DNA of 55,464 bases, from assembly GCA_003152315.1 (NCBI GenBank), contig PLZV01000018.1, positions 126,125 to 181,588 of the forward strand. The letters are read 5' to 3'. This DNA comes from Verrucomicrobiota bacterium (GTDB lineage: Bacteria; Verrucomicrobiota; Verrucomicrobiia; Palsa-1439). The position numbers were made by a program, and so were the translations under genes. Below the pieces are notes generated by a model that did no database searches, was not told the DNA's origin, and saw nothing but the letters and a program-made list of their open reading frames with translations. Positions 26,020 to 34,431 of this stretch are shown here, in pieces (the first letter of the stretch is position 1; the number at the start of each line of letters is the position of its first letter).

Positions 26020-26066
26020 GTGCCGACGTGGCGGAACTGGCAGACGCGCTGGACTCAAAATCCAGT
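26020..26066 (+). repeat. Right attachment site
   Basis: Second copy of the 47-bp direct repeat, perfect match to 13737–13783. The base to its left (T versus G) and the base to its right (G versus T) both differ, so the repeat edges are exact. Confidence 0.95.
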
Positions 26067-26108
26067 GCCCGCAAGGGCGTGTGGGTTCGATTCCCTCCGT
26101 CGGTACCA
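26022..26108 (+). tRNA. tRNA-Leu (CAA anticodon), hybrid gene restored by the island
   Basis: 87-nt class II tRNA: acceptor GCCGACG/CGTCGGT, D-arm, anticodon stem-loop CTGGA-CTCAAAA-TCCAG (anticodon CAA), long variable arm TGCCCGCAAGGGCGT, T-arm GTGGG-TTCGATT-CCCTC, CCA encoded at 26106–26108. The 5' half comes from the element and the 3' half from the chromosome. I see no strong promoter in the element DNA upstream. Confidence 0.96.
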
Positions 26109-26169
26109 TTTCTTAGGTGCTCCCAAATGCCTTGCCTCGGCGTGAGGGTTCTTTGTAGCTTGGGCCATT

Positions 26170-27015
26170 GTGACGATGCCGCTAACGAATCCGGAAGCCC
26201 CCGCGTTTCACGAGACGGTGGAAACTCCCGAGCAGGTCCGCCTGCACCTGGAACTGGCGGGGCTGGGAACCCGGAGCATCGCGTACATCCTCGACACTCT
26301 CCTCCGGTACGGCGTGTTACTCGCAATTTTCGTCGCGGTTGTTCTCGTTTTCGACGTCTTTCAGATTCACTGGGAGACCACCGGCGATCGATTCGGCACG
26401 CACCTCATTTTGATTATCCTCACCCTGCTCTATTTCTTCATGGAGTGGGGATACTTCGCCATGTTTGAGTGGCTTTGGACCGGTCAGACGCCGGGTAAAC
26501 GCGCTGCCCGCATCCGCGTGCTCAAGGATGGCGGCGGACCGATCTCGTTCCTCGACGCGGCCCTGCGCAATCTGGTCCGTATCATAGATAGTTCGGGTCC
26601 GATGGCCGCGATCGGCATGATGTTCATTTTCTTTAGCAAGAAGAACAAGCGACCCGGCGACCTGCTGGCGCGCACCATCGTCGTGCGCGAGCATCCCAGG
26701 ACATTGATGCAACTGCTCGCGGTGTCCGACCTGCCGCCGCGTATCCCGGACGACCCGTTCATCGACCTCATCCGGCGGATCTCGTTGACGAGCGATCAAC
26801 ATGACCTGATCGTACGCTACCTGCTACGGCGGGACCAACTCGATAGCACGACGCGGGCGCGCTTGTGCGGGCAGATTGTCGACGCCATCCTCAATCCAGT
26901 CCGTTTGCAGCCAAACTCGGAACATCTCAGCTTGCCTCAGGAGCCCGACTACGAGCGATTCCTGCAAGGGTTGATTGCCGTGCAAGCCGGCCCGCCACCG
27001 GCGTCCAGGCCATGA
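26170..27015 (+). CDS. RDD family membrane protein
   Basis: 281 aa from GTG 26170 (ATG 26176 is the alternative). The RDD domain is shown by GTRSIAYILDTLLRYG near the N-terminus, WTGQTPGKRAARIRV in the middle and KKNKRPGDLLARTIVV near residue 165. Three membrane segments lie between residues 40 and 170. The C-terminal 110 residues are soluble. Its stop overlaps the start of the SpoIIM-like gene, and with the convergent DUF58/MoxR operon it forms a familiar neighbourhood. Function unknown. Confidence 0.85.
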   Translation: MTMPLTNPEAPAFHETVETPEQVRLHLELAGLGTRSIAYILDTLLRYGVLLAIFVAVVLVFDVFQIHWETTGDRFGTHLILIILTLLYFFMEWGYFAMFEWLWTGQTPGKRAARIRVLKDGGGPISFLDAALRNLVRIIDSSGPMAAIGMMFIFFSKKNKRPGDLLARTIVVREHPRTLMQLLAVSDLPPRIPDDPFIDLIRRISLTSDQHDLIVRYLLRRDQLDSTTRARLCGQIVDAILNPVRLQPNSEHLSLPQEPDYERFLQGLIAVQAGPPPASRP

Positions 27016-27992
27016 CACCCACTCAATTCATCCACACCCACAAGGAGCACTGGCAGCAATTGGAGTCCCTGCTGGTCAAGACGGAGCGGTGCCGCCTGCG
27101 TGCTTTGACGCGCACGGAACTCAAGCGTCTCGGCCAACTCTATCGCATCCTGACCACCGACCTCGCCTACGCCCAGACAAACTTTCCACATTCCGATCTC
27201 CTCCTGACGCTGAACCAATTGGCCTCGCGCACGCACCCGTACGTTTATCGTGGCCAGTCCTTCACGTTCGCCGGTGTGCTCCAGTTTTTCCGCAACGATC
27301 TCCCGCAAACCTTTCGCGCCAATGTGCATTACTTCGTGCTTTCCGCGACAATCTTCCTGGTGGCGGCGGCACTGGGCGCGATCGCCGTCCTCTTCAACGA
27401 AGAGGCCGCGGGCATTATTATCTCCCCCAAGTTGATCGACTACATTCACCGCCACGAGATGTGGACGGAACATTTCTTTAGCGTAATCCCGTCCTCCGTC
27501 GCCTCGACCAGGATCTTTACGAACAACATCTCGGTCGCCTTCTCCGCGTTTGCGCTTGGCCTCACCTTTGGCGTCGGGACGTTCATCATCATCACTATCA
27601 ATGGCCTCATGCTTGGCTGCATCCTAATGCTGTGCGCGCGCTACAGCATGCTGGGCCCACTGCTCGAATTCATAACCGCCCATGGCGTGGTCGAAATTTC
27701 AACGATTCTCATCGCGGGCGCCGCGGGCTTGATGGTGGGCACAGCCCTGCTCAACCCCGGCAATCATACCCGCCGCGATGCACTGGCCGTACACGGCGCG
27801 GATGCCGTGAAGCTCGTGCTCGGCGTTGCGCCCATCCTCGTGGTGATGGGGCTCGTGGAAGGTTTCATTTCTCCACAGCCCGCCATTCCCGCGGAATTGA
27901 AAATGGCGCTGGGCCTATTCCTCGGCGCGCTGTTGTATCTCCACCTGTTCTTGTCTGGCCGCAAATCGTCTACAACAAACCGCGTTTCTTGA
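27012..27992 (+). CDS. Stage II sporulation protein M-like membrane protein (DUF95)
   Basis: 326 aa, starting MTPTQFIHTHKEHWQQLESL. The family pattern is an N-terminal helical region with LLTLNQLASRTHPYVY, then about five membrane segments (from 105 on) with FSAFALGLTFGVGTFIIIT and GVVEISTILIAGAAGLMVG. ATGA overlap with the RDD gene. This organism shows no sporulation context; these proteins occur widely with RDD and MoxR/DUF58 genes. The 3' end overlaps that of the DUF58 gene by 23 bp. Confidence 0.85.
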   Translation: MTPTQFIHTHKEHWQQLESLLVKTERCRLRALTRTELKRLGQLYRILTTDLAYAQTNFPHSDLLLTLNQLASRTHPYVYRGQSFTFAGVLQFFRNDLPQTFRANVHYFVLSATIFLVAAALGAIAVLFNEEAAGIIISPKLIDYIHRHEMWTEHFFSVIPSSVASTRIFTNNISVAFSAFALGLTFGVGTFIIITINGLMLGCILMLCARYSMLGPLLEFITAHGVVEISTILIAGAAGLMVGTALLNPGNHTRRDALAVHGADAVKLVLGVAPILVVMGLVEGFISPQPAIPAELKMALGLFLGALLYLHLFLSGRKSSTTNRVS

Positions 27993-29280
27993 CCTCGAGG
28001 TAACGGTTGATTGTGGCTGCGGTCAATGCGTTGGCGGGGACATTGACGGTGAGCGCGCCGTGACGTTCAAGGAGATGGACGGCGTTGCGGTAATCCTCCC
28101 ACAATTCAACTGCCGCCACGAGGCGGAACGCCTCCGCGGCTTCCGCGGGCATTTGGGACTGCGCCGCCAGCAGATCCGAATCGCTGATCGTCACGCATAA
28201 CGGCAAATGCCGCGGTCGCAAATATAACATTCCACTCAGCAGCGAGCGCGACGCTTCCGCATCCACCAGGTCGGTGAAACAAACCATCAAGGTGCGCCGC
28301 GAATTTTTTCGGGCCAAAAAGGAGAACGCGAGCGAGTAATCCGACTCCAACCGCACGGCCTGCGCGCGGTGCAGAGCCTCAATGATCCGCCCCAGTTGCT
28401 CGCGACCTTTGTCGGGCGGCAGATAGGCGACCACGTGATTAGCGAAGAGCAGCAACCCCACGAGGTCACCCTTCAATAGCGCGATCTGCGCCAGCAGTGC
28501 TGCGGCATTGGCCGCGTAATCCAGTTTGGTGAAATCGCCCACCTTCGCGCCCATCAACCGCCCAGTATCGATCACCAGGACCACACGCTGGTTGCGTTCC
28601 GTTTCGTATTCCCGCGTCGTGAGCCGGTTCCGGCGCGCCGTCGCCTTCCAATCAATTGTGCGATAGTCATCGTCCCGCACGTAATCGCGTAGCGACTCGA
28701 ATTCAGTCCCTTCACCCAATAGGCGCGACAATTTCAGCCCACCGGGAAGCATTGATGCATGAGCCAAGGCGAGTTCCATCTGCGAAAGTTGTTTGATATT
28801 GGGATACACTTTCACTTCCGTTGGTGCAGGCACTCGAAACTGCGCCCGCGTCAGTCCCAGCGCACCGTTCACGCGATAGAACACATCCCCAAACACGAAC
28901 GCACCTCGGAACGTCGGTCGAACCTGGTAGTGGTGTTCGGCGATGGTCATGGGCAGCAACTTCAACGCAGCCTCGCGCCCAACTTCCTGGAATTGCAATG
29001 GCGGAGAATCTTTCACCAGAAGTCGTGTCGCGCGTCGCGAGAGGTTGCGGATGCGCAGCGTAACTTCCTGCCGCACCCCCAGTGAAAGCACGTGAGGACA
29101 ACTTCGCTCGATCTCGATTCCACGTCGCGGTATTGTCCCGAAATAGTCGTACGCGGCAAGCCCCAGCAGCAAGGCGTCGTATGCGAGCGCCACGCCGAAC
29201 AAACGCGGCACAAAACCGCCCAGCATCATCGGCACCAGGCCGAGTCCCAGCAGATACAGGAATCGTGTTGTGAAACTCAT
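27970..29280 (-). CDS. DUF58 domain protein (vWA-like)
   Basis: 436 aa: two N-terminal membrane segments (about 5–45), then a beta-rich part, then the DUF58 signature GEGTEFESLRDYVRDDDYRTIDWKATAR (about 200–228) and a vWA-like domain starting VVLVIDTGRLMG. These proteins act with MoxR AAA+ ATPases in uncharacterised assembly or metal-insertion roles. The start overlaps the MoxR stop (ATGA). Confidence 0.9.
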   Translation of the reverse strand: MSFTTRFLYLLGLGLVPMMLGGFVPRLFGVALAYDALLLGLAAYDYFGTIPRRGIEIERSCPHVLSLGVRQEVTLRIRNLSRRATRLLVKDSPPLQFQEVGREAALKLLPMTIAEHHYQVRPTFRGAFVFGDVFYRVNGALGLTRAQFRVPAPTEVKVYPNIKQLSQMELALAHASMLPGGLKLSRLLGEGTEFESLRDYVRDDDYRTIDWKATARRNRLTTREYETERNQRVVLVIDTGRLMGAKVGDFTKLDYAANAAALLAQIALLKGDLVGLLLFANHVVAYLPPDKGREQLGRIIEALHRAQAVRLESDYSLAFSFLARKNSRRTLMVCFTDLVDAEASRSLLSGMLYLRPRHLPLCVTISDSDLLAAQSQMPAEAAEAFRLVAAVELWEDYRNAVHLLERHGALTVNVPANALTAATINRYLEVKKRGLL

Positions 29281-30239
29281 CGCGGCACGGGCACTTCTCC
29301 CAGCACCTGGGTCACCACGCTGTCCGCCGTGTGCCCCTCGATCTCCGCTTCTGGTCGCAGGATCAGCCGGTGCCGCAGCACTGGTGCTGCCAGTTCCTTC
29401 ACGTCATCGGGAGTCACAAAGTCGCGCCCACGTAACGCCGCGAGCACCTTCGCCGATTGCAACAGTGCCAGCGAAGCGCGCGGACTTGCGCCCAGTGACA
29501 ACCGCTGCGAAGCGCGTGTCGCGGCCACGACCTGGACGATATACTGGATAATCTCTTCCTTCACGAGGATCGCCTCGGCAATTTTGCGCGTCGCGGCAAT
29601 GGAATCGACGTTCATGACCGTCTTCACACCGAGTTGCTGCAACGAATGGAGCTGAAAGCCCGAATGATACCGCCGCAGGATTTCGCATTCCTCCTCCGTC
29701 TCCGGGTAGTGAATGGCGATCTTCATCAGGAACCGATCCACTTGCGCCTCCGCGAGCGGGAACGTGCCTTCGTATTCGACCGGGTTCTGTGTGGCGACCA
29801 CGAAGAAGTTTGACGGCAGCGGGTGGAGCACGCCGTCAACCGTCACTTGGCGTTCCTCCATGGCCTCCAGCAGCGCAGCCTGGGTCTTCGGCGGCGTGCG
29901 GTTGATTTCATCAACCAGCACGATATTCGCAAAAATCGGCCCTGCGACAAAGGCGAAAGTCCGGGTCTGCAAGTCGAAGACGTTGGTGCCGATGATATCG
30001 GAAGGCATGAGGTCGGGCGTGAACTGGATGCGCTTGAAGGTGCTGCTCAGGGTCTGCGCCAGGGCCTTGGCAAAAAGAGTCTTGGCCAGCCCGGGCACGC
30101 CTTCGATCAACACATGCCCACCTGCCAGAAAGGCCACAAGTGACTGCTCCATTACCGCCCGTTGGCCGACGATGACCTTCTGCAGTTCCCCAATCAACTG
30201 TTCAAAGGTCTCGGGAATCGATCCGTTGGTTCCGTTCAT
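29277..30239 (-). CDS. MoxR-family AAA+ ATPase
   Basis: 320 aa from ATG 30239 (MNGTNGSIPETFEQL). Walker A EGVPGLAKT (about 42–50), Walker B NIVLVDEINRTPP (about 102–114), sensor region FFVVATQNPVEYEGTFPL, and a C-terminal lid with RASQRLSLGASPRASLAL. Chaperone-like partner of the vWA/DUF58 protein encoded directly downstream. The longer open frame start at 30350 is rejected because it would run deep into the DUF4350 gene. Confidence 0.93.
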   Translation of the reverse strand: MNGTNGSIPETFEQLIGELQKVIVGQRAVMEQSLVAFLAGGHVLIEGVPGLAKTLFAKALAQTLSSTFKRIQFTPDLMPSDIIGTNVFDLQTRTFAFVAGPIFANIVLVDEINRTPPKTQAALLEAMEERQVTVDGVLHPLPSNFFVVATQNPVEYEGTFPLAEAQVDRFLMKIAIHYPETEEECEILRRYHSGFQLHSLQQLGVKTVMNVDSIAATRKIAEAILVKEEIIQYIVQVVAATRASQRLSLGASPRASLALLQSAKVLAALRGRDFVTPDDVKELAAPVLRHRLILRPEAEIEGHTADSVVTQVLGEVPVPR

Positions 30240-31468
30240 TGCATTTGTCTCCTGAATTCCTGGATACGGCGGGCGAGCTGCGCGAACTGTCGTCGCGCCA
30301 GCCGCCGTGCCTCCAACCGCTGTTCGCAATCGTTGGCCAGTTCCTCCCACGCGCGGCGTAATTCGGGGCGCGCCCCGAGCCGCGCGGCGATTTCTGCTGC
30401 GGTCGCTCTCGATCCCAGGCCCTGTCGGTCGATCAACTCCTGCCGCACATGTTGATACAGATACGCGAGCGTCTCGAGCTGCGTTTCCGCGCGCTGATAC
30501 AAATCGCCCAGGGCCACCGCATATTCCATTACCGAACGCCGAGTCTCGTGGACGAGGGGCACGGGCTCCCCAAACCGCCGCGCCTGCGAATACAACACCA
30601 ACGCCGCCACCAGCGCAAGCTGCAGCGCGGCGAATTTCACAACGGGCAATGTGAGAAAATCGCGCATGGCAAACTCACTGGAATAACCGTGATGATATTC
30701 GTCAAAAAAGACCGCGCCACCTTCGGGCATTTCGCTCAACAAATCCAACAGGAGCGCGAGGTTGTCACCTGCCACCAGGAACTCGTTGTCGATAAGGGAA
30801 GTGCTGGAGAACAGAAGCACTTGTCCGCGGCCGTGCGGCGCCCACAAAGCGTGCGCGGTCTCGTCGCCGCCCGCCACCAGTGGCACGACCGCGCCGACGA
30901 CGACGCGGAACCCGGGGCTCTGCTCCAAGGTGACAACGTGCACCCCCTCAGTCAGCCTGACCGGAGTGATTTCATGAAATGTTTCCGCCTTGCGGCGCAA
31001 GGTCCAGAAGTCGGCGCTTCCCGCAGTCTCAACCACGTTCGTCTGCAGGTGAATGTCCAGATCATCCAACAATTTGGATCCCGAGTGCCACATGTGACGT
31101 TCGGGGTTGGCGTAATACAACAGGGTGTTGCCACGAGACACCCAATGCTCCACTGCGTCAGCCTCCTCGCTCATCGGCGGGGCGGCTCCTTGGCCGCCGA
31201 ATCTTTCCTCAGATGCGAAATCGGTGTATACCAAAACACCGGTCCGCGACCCCAGTTTCGTCCAGGGATGCTGCCAGCGTTCCACCTGCCACCCAAGTTT
31301 CTGCAACGTCACGAAGACGGCCTTCGTGCCCGACGGCGAGGGATTGAAGCTGCTTGGCGCGCGGGAAAGCGCGTAGCGCTGGCGGTTTCCCGCCACGACG
31401 AGCGCGACCGTGAATGTAACCAGTAAAATGAAACCAAAGACCAGCCAGTGTCGCACCTGTGAACTCAC
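30236..31468 (-). CDS. DUF4350 domain membrane protein
   Basis: 410 aa. N-terminal membrane anchor (VFGFILLVTFTVALVVAG, about 10–27), an extracytoplasmic domain with SRAPSSFNPSPSGTKAVFVTLQKLGW (DUF4350 start) and VFFDEYHHGY (about 252–261), and a second membrane segment near 280. The cytoplasmic C-terminus is arginine-rich and helical. ATGA overlaps on both sides make it part of the five-gene chain. Confidence 0.85.
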   Translation of the reverse strand: MSSQVRHWLVFGFILLVTFTVALVVAGNRQRYALSRAPSSFNPSPSGTKAVFVTLQKLGWQVERWQHPWTKLGSRTGVLVYTDFASEERFGGQGAAPPMSEEADAVEHWVSRGNTLLYYANPERHMWHSGSKLLDDLDIHLQTNVVETAGSADFWTLRRKAETFHEITPVRLTEGVHVVTLEQSPGFRVVVGAVVPLVAGGDETAHALWAPHGRGQVLLFSSTSLIDNEFLVAGDNLALLLDLLSEMPEGGAVFFDEYHHGYSSEFAMRDFLTLPVVKFAALQLALVAALVLYSQARRFGEPVPLVHETRRSVMEYAVALGDLYQRAETQLETLAYLYQHVRQELIDRQGLGSRATAAEIAARLGARPELRRAWEELANDCEQRLEARRLARRQFAQLARRIQEFRRQMQ

Positions 31469-32481
31469 GGCTGATCCGCTCCCGTGATCTCACCACCACC
31501 GAGGTCCTGCAGGAGTTTGTTGGTCAATGACGCGAACTGCTGAATATCCGCAGCGTCGCAGGACTCGGCGCCGAAAACGGTACGGTCGTAGATGAGATTC
31601 AACGACTGGAACGACGAGACGAGCGCTGGCCCTGGCGATTTTTGCCGAAATTGCGTGAGATACTCCCAGTTCGTACGCGAGCGGTCGTGAACCACCAGCC
31701 CGCGCTTTTCCAGCCCCGCCAGGAGCGCGAGATGAAAATTCTTGAGCGCCTCAATCAACTCCCCGCGTTGCAACAATTCCTGCGCGCGCTGCCAATAGAC
31801 GTTGGGGGACTCCAGCAACGTGAACGACCGTGTCACGACCGTGCTGACGGTTTCCTCGCGCGATTGTAGCGCTCGCCAGATAAGGTAACCGGCCAGGATG
31901 AACAGCGGCAACACGAGTATTCCCATTGCGATGTAGTAGGCCATCACACCGGCACGCTGCCCCAAACGTGTCGAGAAAATGCGCTCCAGCCAGCGAGACA
32001 AAGCCTCAAGCACGCGGATCCCATAGCGCTGCCACCAACTGGGCGCGGTCGTGCCGTGGTATTCCGGGGCTGCCAGGACCTCCGTCAGCGCCTTTCGGGT
32101 TTCAGCGAGAGTGCGCTTACGGAGCGGTTCGCGCTCAGGTTCATCCCTGGTCTCGTTGAGGAGTTGGCGGCAAACAGCCGTCAATCGTTGCCAATCCGCG
32201 TCCGCCGGGCCCTGCTCGTCGTTGCATAGACGCCGCGCTTCATCACTGACCGCGAGCGCAGCCGCATTCCAGCCTGTGCGCCGTGGCTGATCCGGCAGGA
32301 CCGACGCGACGCGTTGCACCGCATCAGTATCACCGCTTTCGAGAGCGTGCAGCAGCTGCTCCAGCTGGGCGCGAAATTCGACCGGTGATGTGGCTGTCAC
32401 CTCCGCGCGTGCGGGCGCGCCTACCCCTGAGAGCACAAGGCAAGTGGCGATCAGACCAACGATGCCCGCCTTCCTTGTCAT
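31465..32481 (-). CDS. DUF4129 domain membrane protein
   Basis: 338 aa with a signal peptide (GLIATCLVLSGVGAPARA), a periplasmic helical region, one membrane helix (AYYIAMGILVLPLFILAGYLIW, about 186–207) and the C-terminal DUF4129 region (RTNWEYLTQFRQK… SLNLIYDRTVFG). DUF4129 proteins pair with MoxR/DUF58/DUF4350 systems. ATGA overlaps on both sides. Confidence 0.85.
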   Translation of the reverse strand: MTRKAGIVGLIATCLVLSGVGAPARAEVTATSPVEFRAQLEQLLHALESGDTDAVQRVASVLPDQPRRTGWNAAALAVSDEARRLCNDEQGPADADWQRLTAVCRQLLNETRDEPEREPLRKRTLAETRKALTEVLAAPEYHGTTAPSWWQRYGIRVLEALSRWLERIFSTRLGQRAGVMAYYIAMGILVLPLFILAGYLIWRALQSREETVSTVVTRSFTLLESPNVYWQRAQELLQRGELIEALKNFHLALLAGLEKRGLVVHDRSRTNWEYLTQFRQKSPGPALVSSFQSLNLIYDRTVFGAESCDAADIQQFASLTNKLLQDLGGGEITGADQP

Positions 32482-33350
32482 GTGTGCACGGGAGGAACGG
32501 GTTCAACGCCCAGCGCTGACGCCAACATCTGCAGGTCAAACCCTTCCTTGCGAATCCGAATGTCGTAGTAAAACAGTATCATGGCGATCGTCCCAATCGG
32601 CGCGACGCCCGCTTGGACAATCATGGTCAGCGTGCTCTGTAACAGGTGCATGGGCCCGAGCAAGCTTGGCGGATGGGTGCGATCAGCCGTCAAGATCTGT
32701 GCGATGCCGAAGGGGAGACCAACGATCATGCCGGCGGCTGCGGCCAGCACAAAGACAATGATCAGGATCACGCTGGCCTTCATGATGTTGTTGCGGAACA
32801 AGCCCTTGTCCGACTTCTTGCGCATCAGTTCACTGCTCCGCCGCATCGCCGCCTGCGGGCCAAGACCCTCGATGACCACAACCTGGCTGACCAGCAAGTA
32901 CGAAAGCAAAAAGTAGAAACCGGGCACAACGCACGCCACCATGCCCAGAACGATGATGAGCGAGGTCAAGAGCGTGGTACCCAGCAGCCTGCCCAGCGAC
33001 GGCCGCACGCGGCGCAAGGCTTCGCCGATTCCGATCGGTTCCCCCAAGTAGATCGACGACACGGCCGTGGTCAATGTCCCAATACCAACCTGCGCCGCTA
33101 GAAACGTCACTATCGTCGAAAAGAACAGGGCGACGAAAAAGCTCATGCCCGGCAGATGCAGTGCTGTTCCCGGTGACGGTTGCAACGGCGCGAGCGACGC
33201 CTGGCAGGTCAGCGACCCGAGAAAACTGATGGCTTGCACCGCCAGCATGATCAGGAAGAACGTCATGAAGTGCGCCCGATAGAGACGGAACGTTCGGTCC
33301 AAAATTTCGCCGAGATCCATCGGTCGCAAGTCCAGTCGCACTGCGCTCAT
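32478..33350 (-). CDS. Multi-pass membrane protein (glycerophosphodiesterase membrane-domain type)
   Basis: 290 aa from ATG 33350 (MSAVRLDLRPMDLGEILDRT). RPMDLGEILDRTFRLYRAHF is the typical N-terminus of this family, followed by about six membrane segments. It heads the operon membrane protein–DUF4129–DUF4350–MoxR–DUF58, all overlapping by 4 bp. No catalytic phosphodiesterase domain is present. Confidence 0.8.
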   Translation of the reverse strand: MSAVRLDLRPMDLGEILDRTFRLYRAHFMTFFLIMLAVQAISFLGSLTCQASLAPLQPSPGTALHLPGMSFFVALFFSTIVTFLAAQVGIGTLTTAVSSIYLGEPIGIGEALRRVRPSLGRLLGTTLLTSLIIVLGMVACVVPGFYFLLSYLLVSQVVVIEGLGPQAAMRRSSELMRKKSDKGLFRNNIMKASVILIIVFVLAAAAGMIVGLPFGIAQILTADRTHPPSLLGPMHLLQSTLTMIVQAGVAPIGTIAMILFYYDIRIRKEGFDLQMLASALGVEPVPPVHT

Positions 33351-33473
33351 TGCTAGCCTCCGTATCCTTGAGGGGTTGACCAACGGCTGCGCCACGTCAT
33401 CCTGCACTACCGTCGCGATGGGCAGTGTTGTAGCGGGTCACACCCGCGAGCGCAATCCGTATTTCCACAGCGG

Positions 33474-33905
33474 CTAGGAGGCCGGGCCGAGGTCGAGATG
33501 TTGCGGAGGATTCGGCGGAAGTTTCCAGACAATCTCGCCGTGGTCGGTCGCTACATGCATCTGGTTGGCAAGCTCGATCCCTGCGTTGTAGGTCTTCTCG
33601 AATTCGGCGAAATTCTTCGCCGCAACGTGTTCATCGAGCGGGTCGAGGATCTTTTTTGTGTAGGTTTCGACGATGCCTTTGTACTTCGGCCGGGTCAGGT
33701 TGCCCTTCCTGAATAGACTGCGGACGCCGCGCAATTGATAGGCCGCGAGCTCCCAATTGCCGCCCTTCGCCGCGTAGTAGGCAATCCAGTAGCGGTCGCT
33801 CACATCCCGCATCAGTGTGCCGAGTCCCGGCTGCAGTTCCGCAATCTGATCCAGCGTCAACTCACCGTGCTTGGTCCGCCCAACAATTGGTTTCTCATCC
33901 GCCAT
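33474..33905 (-). CDS. Hypothetical soluble protein
   Basis: 143 aa from ATG 33905 (MADEKPIVGRTKHGELTL). Helical, with ELQPGLGTLMRDVSDRYWIAYYAAKGGNWELAAYQLRGV and LANQMHVATDHGEIVWKLP. I do not recognise a named family; the pattern of conserved-looking Trp, Tyr and His residues suggests a small ligand- or haem-binding helical bundle, which is only a guess. Monocistronic; a terminator for the next gene lies just upstream. Confidence 0.65.
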   Translation of the reverse strand: MADEKPIVGRTKHGELTLDQIAELQPGLGTLMRDVSDRYWIAYYAAKGGNWELAAYQLRGVRSLFRKGNLTRPKYKGIVETYTKKILDPLDEHVAAKNFAEFEKTYNAGIELANQMHVATDHGEIVWKLPPNPPQHLDLGPAS

Positions 33906-33951
33906 GCGTACTTGTGTAGTCCGCGTCCCCTGACAAATCAATGCAAAACAA

Positions 33952-33977
33952 AACCCCGACACACACGTGTCGGGGTT
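33952..33977 (-). terminator. Rho-independent terminator of the 34000 gene
   Basis: A perfect 11-bp stem, AACCCCGACAC/GTGTCGGGGTT, with a 4-nt loop, followed on the minus strand by a TTGTTTTG run. Confidence 0.85.
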
Positions 33978-33999
33978 CGTCGATTGCGAAATGTGAATC

Positions 34000-34362
34000 C
34001 TAGCTTTGCTTGTCGGTCTTCGCGCCCATGGATTTCATAAACGGGCACTCGCTACTGGCCTTGGCCTTGCCGCAGTGCGTTTCCCACTGTGCCAACTGGT
34101 CGGGTGTCAGGATCTTCTCCAGCCCGCTGTTGAACATCGCATGGAACTCCGAGGTCGAAGTCGCCTTGAGGCAACCCTGCTTCAGAGTCTCGATCTTCGC
34201 CTTCTGCTCATCCGTCAGGTTCAGCTTGCTGAACATGTCGCCGCAAGACGCGCCCTTCGCGCTGCTCTTCGACATGCCTCCGCAACAACCATCTCCCGCA
34301 AACACCGATGCCGCGCTCAGCGAGATGACTGCCGCTACCGTAAATGCCAAAAACTTCTTCAT
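34000..34362 (-). CDS. Secreted Cys-rich Spy/CpxP-like protein
   Basis: 120 aa with a signal peptide (MKKFLAFTVAAVISLSAASVFA). The mature part has a CCGGMSK motif, LNLTDEQKAKIETLKQGC (the LTxxQ-type repeat of Spy/CpxP) and a second copy ILTPDQLAQWETHCGKAK, plus five cysteines. Periplasmic chaperone or metal-binding role is likely. It has its own terminator. Confidence 0.7.
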   Translation of the reverse strand: MKKFLAFTVAAVISLSAASVFAGDGCCGGMSKSSAKGASCGDMFSKLNLTDEQKAKIETLKQGCLKATSTSEFHAMFNSGLEKILTPDQLAQWETHCGKAKASSECPFMKSMGAKTDKQS

Positions 34363-34431
34363 TATGCTCTCCTCCTGTGTTGGTTCGTCAGCTTGGACAT
34401 CATATTACCACGAATTGTTCGATTCGGGGTG

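Noticed and set aside
25946..26326. Upstream extension of the integrase frame
   Set aside because: It would translate backwards through tRNA-Leu; the ATG at 25945 has a good ribosome binding site.
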